From: Chersky-840 sp963810195
Lineage (GTDB): Bacteria; Actinomycetota; Acidimicrobiia; Acidimicrobiales; UBA8190
DNA: 64,000 nucleotides
Assembly: GCA_963810195.1 (NCBI GenBank)
Contig: CAWEMO010000001.1
Span: 62,001 to 126,000 of the forward strand
Direction: 5' to 3'
Under the pieces are notes generated by a model, which was given only the letters and a program-made list of their open reading frames with translations, made no database searches and was not told the origin of the DNA. Position 1 is the first letter of the stretch. Each line of letters starts with the position of its first letter. The translations under genes and the position numbers were made by a program. Shown here one piece after another: positions 59,790 through 64,000 of this stretch.

Positions 59790-61214
59790 ATGCGGGCTCG
59801 CGCCAGCTTGGTGATCATGGTGACGGTCCTGCTCGCTGCGTGCAGTGCGGCGCCGTCGTCCACATCGTCGAGCGCCTCGACGCTCTCGCTGGGGGAGACC
59901 TCCACCTTCAGCGTCCCAGGAGTGTCGGTACCGGGCACCCCGACCCGCTACGACAAGGTCATGGTGCGCCGCTTCGGGTCGCCCAGCGCCACCAACGTGC
60001 TGGTCCTCGTGCCCGGCACGCTGGCCGGGGCGGCGGACTTCGACATCGTGGGCCCGTATCTCGCCGCCCACGTCCCGAACCTCCAGGTGTGGGCCGAGAT
60101 GCGACGCGAGGGAGCCCTCGAGGACAACTCCATGCTCCTGAAGGCCCTCGACGGCAAGGCGACGGTCCAGCAGGCGTTCAACTACTACCTGGCCTGGATC
60201 GCGGACTCCTCGATCACGCCCCACTACCAGCCGCTCAAGGCCTCCCAGTTCGGCTTCGCGGACCAGTGGGGGTTGGCGGTGGCCATGGGCGACCTCCACA
60301 ACGTGGTCGAACTGGCCCGCGACGGAGGCAAGCACACCGTGATCCTCGGGGGTCACTCGTTGGGCGGTGCCGAGGCTGCGATCTACCCGGTGTGGGACTT
60401 CAACGGTCGGGGCGGGTACCAGGACATCGTCGGCATCGTCGGGATCGACGGCGACGCCGGTCTCGCCGGTGGGTTCGGCGGGACGCCGACCACCAGCGCC
60501 GCCCAGGCCGACGCAGCCCTGGCGAAACTGCAGGCGGGAAGCCCCTGGCTCGACCTCCTCGGCTTCGGGCTGCCTTGGATCACCGGGCCCTTCGCGGAGC
60601 TGGGCGCGTTGGCCGCGCTCAAAGAGCCCCAGGCCGAGTCGATCAACCAGAAGTTCGCGCTCCTGCCGGCCGAGCTCAAGCCGTCGTTCCCTGCCACGAA
60701 TCAGGGTTTGCTCGGGTACGCGTTCGATGCCTCGACATCGCCCGCGGCCCTGGCCCTCATCCATGTGCACTCCGGGCACTTGGCTGCGAGCGGTTCGCCC
60801 CGTCCCTGGGTGAATGCGGGGCCCACTCCGGTGCAGGACATCGCGTACGTGTTCTCCCGGGAGCCGCTCGGACCGGTCGACTGGTACTTCCCGGAACGGC
60901 TGTCGATCGACATCGGAGCGGCCAGTGCACTCACCCAGACACCCGCCGCCAACGTGCTCGGGCTCCGCCTCTACCATCTCCACCAGGTCAACGTGCCGAT
61001 GTACGTGATCCAGACGTCATTGGGCGGTACGGACAATGCGGTGTCGGACGCGGCTCACGCCTTCCAGCGTCAGTCGAAGATCCCGAGTCTCACGGTCATC
61101 GACAAGCACTCCACCTACAGTCATCTCGACCCGTTGCTCGCCACCCCGTCGAAGAACGCGTTCTTGCAGACGGTCGTGCCCTGGATCGAGAAGCTGCCGC
61201 GCTACCGGCACTGA
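59790..61214 (+). CDS. Lipoprotein alpha/beta hydrolase
   Basis: 474 residues. The lipobox is LLAAC at residues 14-18 (VIMVTVLLAACS), followed by a Ser-rich linker. LVLVPGTLAGAADFDIVGPY is the oxyanion region and VILGGHSLGGAEAAIYPVWD the Ser nucleophile elbow. The His is probably in KHSTYSHLDPLL near the C-terminus. A large insertion between them forms a lid. Secreted, membrane-anchored esterase or lipase-like enzyme; substrate unknown. GGGGG directly precedes the ATG. A 17-bp duplication of the 3' end (CTACCGGCACTGAGGC) lies at the stop. Confidence 0.8.
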   Translation: MRARASLVIMVTVLLAACSAAPSSTSSSASTLSLGETSTFSVPGVSVPGTPTRYDKVMVRRFGSPSATNVLVLVPGTLAGAADFDIVGPYLAAHVPNLQVWAEMRREGALEDNSMLLKALDGKATVQQAFNYYLAWIADSSITPHYQPLKASQFGFADQWGLAVAMGDLHNVVELARDGGKHTVILGGHSLGGAEAAIYPVWDFNGRGGYQDIVGIVGIDGDAGLAGGFGGTPTTSAAQADAALAKLQAGSPWLDLLGFGLPWITGPFAELGALAALKEPQAESINQKFALLPAELKPSFPATNQGLLGYAFDASTSPAALALIHVHSGHLAASGSPRPWVNAGPTPVQDIAYVFSREPLGPVDWYFPERLSIDIGAASALTQTPAANVLGLRLYHLHQVNVPMYVIQTSLGGTDNAVSDAAHAFQRQSKIPSLTVIDKHSTYSHLDPLLATPSKNAFLQTVVPWIEKLPRYRH

Positions 61215-61240
61215 GGCTCTACCGGCACTGAGGCGGGCGG

Positions 61241-62668
61241 TCAGAGGGCTCCGGCCGTCTGCACGTGGGGTGATCCCGGGGCCACCTTTGGCCAGGGAAA
61301 GACGCGCTCGGCGACGAGAGCGACCTCGAGGAGCAGCTGCTCACGGTGGTGGCCGGCGAGGACCTGCAGGCCGACGGGTAAGCCGTCGACGACACCGGCC
61401 GGGATGCTGGCGGCCGGGCTGCCGTTGAGGTTCGACGGCGCCGTGAGGGCTGCGCTGTTCATGATGGCGCGGGAGAACCCGATCTCGTGGATCAGGTCGG
61501 CCCCCGGGATCGTCGAGGGTGGCGGTCCCTCGGCGGCGAAGGCGACGTCGGGGTTCGACGAGCACATCACGAAGTCCGCAGCCTCGAAGAGGTCTGCCAT
61601 CGCCTCGTTGAGCTTGCGCCGGTATGACTCGATCGACGCGGCCCGGTCGAGGGTGAAGCGGTCCCGGGCCGCCTCGAGGCCGGCGCGCATCTCCCGTGAC
61701 AGGTCCCGGATCCGGTCGGGGTACGCGTCGCCGAGGTCGGTGACGAATCCGACCTGGCCGGCCATCGCCCACTGGCCTTTGAGGGCTGGGAGTGAAGGCG
61801 TCACCGCGACGACCTTCAACCGGGCCGCCCGGGCAAGCTTCTCGGCGAATTCCGACACGAGGTCGCCGACCTCGGTGCGTACCCTCGCCGTCCCCAGGTC
61901 GGGCACGATGGCGACGGTTCGCCCGGCGAGGTCGTGGGAACCGAGCTCCGCCTCCCAGTTGCCGACGGGGGGCAGGCTCAGCGGGTCTCGTTGGTCGAAG
62001 CCGTTGCAGGCGTCGAAGAAACGAGCCGTGTCTCTCACCGATCGGCTCAGGCACCCGAGCACGCTCGTGAGCGGCTCGACGCCCGCATTCGGGCCTTTGG
62101 GGATGCGTCCGTAGGTGGCTTTCAACCCGAACAAGCCGGAGAACCCGGCGGGGATCCGGATCGAGCCGCCCCCGTCACTCCCGGTCGCGATGGGGAGCAG
62201 GCCCCCCGCCACCGCCGCCGCCGTGCCCCCCGACGAGCCGCCGGGCGTGCGGGACAGGTCCCAGGGGTTGCGCGTCGTCCCGTGCAGCCGTGTGGAGGTG
62301 CAATTGATCCCCCCGAACTCGCTCGCGGTGGTCTGGGCGGTCAGCACCGCGCCGGTGCGACGCAGCCGGCTGATCGAGGTCTGGTCGTAACCCGACGTCC
62401 GGTCCTTGAAGATCATCGAGGCCTCGGTGTAGGGCCAGTCCTTCACCCGTTCGAGCTCCTTCACCCCGAACGGGACGCCACCGAAGGGAAGCGAGACCTC
62501 CGCGCTGCGGGCGCCGTCGCGGGCTCGTTCGAAGTCGGTGTGGCTGAAGGCGTTGAGAGGTGAACGCTCCATCGCCTCGATGCAGGCGTCGAGCGCCTCC
62601 AGCGGCGAGATCCTGCGAGCTCGAAAGGCGTCGACGAGGCTGCACGCGTCGTCGGTCCAAGGTGTCAT
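61241..62668 (-). CDS. Amidase-signature enzyme
   Basis: 475 residues. The Ser-Ser-Lys triad is visible as Lys in FGVKELERVKDW, Ser in RTPGGSSGGTAAAVAGG and Ser in GSDGGGSIRIPAGF. The C-terminal half (NSAALTAPSNLNGSPAASIP, DGLPVGLQVLAGHHRE) is typical of the family. Hydrolyses an amide bond; substrate not evident. TACTGT stands eight bases before the ATG and could be the -10 of a short-leader transcript. Convergent with the lipoprotein gene. Confidence 0.88.
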   Translation of the reverse strand: MTPWTDDACSLVDAFRARRISPLEALDACIEAMERSPLNAFSHTDFERARDGARSAEVSLPFGGVPFGVKELERVKDWPYTEASMIFKDRTSGYDQTSISRLRRTGAVLTAQTTASEFGGINCTSTRLHGTTRNPWDLSRTPGGSSGGTAAAVAGGLLPIATGSDGGGSIRIPAGFSGLFGLKATYGRIPKGPNAGVEPLTSVLGCLSRSVRDTARFFDACNGFDQRDPLSLPPVGNWEAELGSHDLAGRTVAIVPDLGTARVRTEVGDLVSEFAEKLARAARLKVVAVTPSLPALKGQWAMAGQVGFVTDLGDAYPDRIRDLSREMRAGLEAARDRFTLDRAASIESYRRKLNEAMADLFEAADFVMCSSNPDVAFAAEGPPPSTIPGADLIHEIGFSRAIMNSAALTAPSNLNGSPAASIPAGVVDGLPVGLQVLAGHHREQLLLEVALVAERVFPWPKVAPGSPHVQTAGAL

Positions 62669-62712
62669 CGAGGGCGACAGTAACGCGTGGGTGCCCTGGC
62701 GCGCTCAGGCGA

Positions 62713-63183
62713 CTACCGCGGCGCCCTCTGGCAGTCCGCACAACGCCCGGGCATGGCGAAATGGTGCGGATTGATGTCGAAGTCGAACGCCGACTTCGCC
62801 GCTTGTGACAAGCCGACGAAGATCTCGTCGGGTGCCTCGATCATGGCGCCGCACTCTTCGCAGACGAAATGGCCGTGAGCACTGGCCGCCAGGTGGTACG
62901 TGGCTGGGCCGTGTCCGAGATGGGCGTGGACGACGACACCGAGGCGCTCGAGGTCGTCGAGGTTCCTGTAGATCGTCGAGATGTGGACGTCGGGGGCGAC
63001 GGCCTGGACCTCGGCGCCCAATTGCTCGGCCGTGCGATGTCCCCGGGAATCGAACAATGCGTGCAGAAGCAGCACCCGCGAGCTCGTGACCCGCCCCCCT
63101 TGCTCCCGGAGCAGGGTCAGGACGTTCTCGACCGAGTCGACCTTGCCTGCGGCGGCCCCTGCAGGGATAGAACTCCTGGTCAC
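62713..63183 (-). CDS. nur: Fur-family regulator, probably nickel-responsive Nur
   Basis: 156 residues. The winged helix is REQGGRVTSSRVLLLHALFD with recognition DVHISTIYRNLDDLERLGVV. The C-terminal domain has GHGPATYHLAASAHGHFVCE, with HGH ligands, CEEC and CADC pairs (structural zinc) and a His-rich HHFAMPGRC. Divergent from a nickel/cobalt transporter, with TTGCGA-N5-TCGCAA between them, matching the actinobacterial Nur box (TTGCAA-N5-TTGCAA type). GTG 63183 is preceded by TAGCAT at six bases, a leaderless arrangement. Nur uses nickel to repress nickel uptake. Confidence 0.85.
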   Translation of the reverse strand: MTRSSIPAGAAAGKVDSVENVLTLLREQGGRVTSSRVLLLHALFDSRGHRTAEQLGAEVQAVAPDVHISTIYRNLDDLERLGVVVHAHLGHGPATYHLAASAHGHFVCEECGAMIEAPDEIFVGLSQAAKSAFDFDINPHHFAMPGRCADCQRAPR

Positions 63184-63224
63184 AGGCCCATGCTACGCCG
63201 AGGGCAGGTGCCGGACAAGCCCTG

Positions 63225-63253
63225 TTGCGAGCTGGTCGCAAAGTTTCTAGGGT
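63225..63253. promoter_or_regulatory. Nur box over the nickel transporter promoter
   Basis: TTGCGA-GCTGG-TCGCAA (63225-63241) is a perfect 6-5-6 inverted repeat. TTGCGA also serves as -35, with a 17-base spacer to TAGGGT (63248-63253) as -10 of the transporter gene. Bound Nur would cover this promoter. The box lies 30 bp from the -10 of the divergent regulator gene. Confidence 0.7.
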
Positions 63254-63284
63254 GTCGCACTGGGTCGAGTGCAAGGAGGGACCG

Positions 63285-64000
63285 ATGGCCAACCCCCGGG
63301 CCAGGCTCCTGAGGATCCGCGACGGTCTCACCCCGGCCGAGTGGCTGAGGGTGAGCGGCATGACCTTCGCCGTCATCGGCCTCCACGTGGTCGGCTGGGG
63401 GATGTTGGCCCTGGCGCTCGGGCATCACTACCGGATCAGCAAGACAGAGGTGTTCGGCGTCGGCACGGGCATCCTCGCCTACACCCTCGGCATGCGCCAC
63501 GCCTTCGACGCCGATCACATCGCCGCCATCGACAACACGACGCGCAAGCTCGTCAATGAGGGCAAGCGGCCTCTAAGCACCGGCTTCTTCTTCTCTCTCG
63601 GGCATTCGTCGGTGGTGTTCGCGCTGGCGGTGTTGTTGAATTTCGGCATCCGCTCCCTCGACAGGGCGGTGAGCAACAACAGCTCAGCGCTGCACAGGAC
63701 GACCGGGGTGATCGGGACATCGGTCTCCGGCACGTTCCTCTACCTCATCGCCGCGCTCAATGTCGTCGTCCTGGTGTCGATCGTCAAGGTCTTCCGCGAG
63801 ATGCGCCAGGGAACCTACGACGACGGCGAGCTCGAGCGGCAGCTCAACAGTCGCGGCCTCATGAACCGGTTCTTCGGTCCACTGGCCCGGCGGATCGACA
63901 CCCCGTGGAAGATGTACCCCATCGGCCTGCTCTTCGGGTTGGGGTTCGACACGGCTACGGAGGTTGCCCTCCTCGTCCTGGCCGGCGACGCCGTGGTGGG
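63285..64000 (+). CDS. NiCoT-family nickel/cobalt transporter (3' end beyond window)
   Basis: At least 238 residues, open at the window edge. Signature motifs are RHAFDADHIAAIDNTTRK in helix 2 (metal selectivity, H-A-x4-DH type), FFFSLGHSSVVFALAVL and LFGLGFDTATEVALLVLAG, in the order of NiCoT permeases such as HoxN/NixA. AAGGAGG precedes the ATG. Control by the neighbouring Nur-type regulator points to nickel. Complete proteins are about 330-370 residues, so roughly the last third is missing. Confidence 0.9.
   Translation, partial: MANPRARLLRIRDGLTPAEWLRVSGMTFAVIGLHVVGWGMLALALGHHYRISKTEVFGVGTGILAYTLGMRHAFDADHIAAIDNTTRKLVNEGKRPLSTGFFFSLGHSSVVFALAVLLNFGIRSLDRAVSNNSSALHRTTGVIGTSVSGTFLYLIAALNVVVLVSIVKVFREMRQGTYDDGELERQLNSRGLMNRFFGPLARRIDTPWKMYPIGLLFGLGFDTATEVALLVLAGDAVV

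Noticed and set aside
1..64000. tRNA, rRNA or riboswitch
   Set aside because: No cloverleaf with TTCGA-type T-arm, no rRNA-like segment and no riboswitch consensus was recognised by eye; a covariance search would be needed to exclude them.

Overview
The window is GC-rich and gene-dense, with GTG and TTG starts alongside ATG. At least six start codons sit 6-7 bases behind a TANNNT hexamer, which indicates leaderless mRNAs. With the gene content (TetR, MarR and PadR regulators, a Nur-type Fur protein, MmpL-like exporter, DHA2-type MFS exporters, an LAxTG-like sorting signal) this points to an actinobacterium, probably a poorly characterised environmental lineage such as Acidimicrobiia. The lineage is inference; no rRNA or other phylogenetic marker is present.

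The left third (1-22 kb) is accessory and eroded. Isolated genes (a GT-C-like membrane protein running off the left edge, an ATP10-like protein, SDR, secreted and lipoproteins, cupin, ABM-like proteins) lie among IS elements. There are three IS3-family elements: one intact and possibly frameshift-fused, one intact on the minus strand, and one with a broken orfB. An IS110-family element abuts the third, and there are relics of a further IS3 orfA and of a group II intron. Two 177-bp copies of a non-coding repeat (four mismatches) lie 5.8 kb apart, with a weaker third match. Several stretches over 300 bp hold nothing recognisable.

The middle (22-46 kb) is mostly metabolic with local regulators. 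A minus-strand unit (MFS exporter, CaiB/BaiF CoA transferase, CrtC-like protein) diverges from a TetR gene, and two GAATATTC sites lie in the shared promoter. An MFS-MarR-flavoprotein operon overlaps by 4 bp at each junction. A minus-strand run (frameshifted redoxin, alpha/beta hydrolase, disulfide-oxidoreductase-like flavoprotein, SDR) follows, then decayed LuxR and glyoxalase fragments, a nitronate monooxygenase-like gene, a PadR/membrane-protein pair, a DUF5996 protein, a CrtI-like flavoprotein and a catalytically degenerate LytM-like coiled-coil protein. The last gene is a Tat-exported phospholipase C-like enzyme.

The right part (46-64 kb) carries an MmpL-like exporter, hydrolases, a frameshifted surface phosphoesterase with a Thr/Pro repeat stalk, and the most unusual locus of the window (about 52.5-58.7 kb). 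There a DUF4118/GAF-like membrane protein without a kinase, a 17-codon leaderless ORF and a double-domain ABC permease precede a 1148-residue protein. That protein joins an ABC ATPase and its AAA-associated domain to two KdpD-type sensor modules, the second lacking the Walker A lysine. All the sensory parts of KdpD are present, but no histidine kinase or response regulator is seen. This looks like direct coupling of KdpD-type sensing to a transporter.

The window ends with a G1-type peptidase, a lipoprotein hydrolase, an amidase, and a divergent Nur-type regulator/nickel transporter pair. A TTGCGA-N5-TCGCAA operator there overlaps the transporter promoter.
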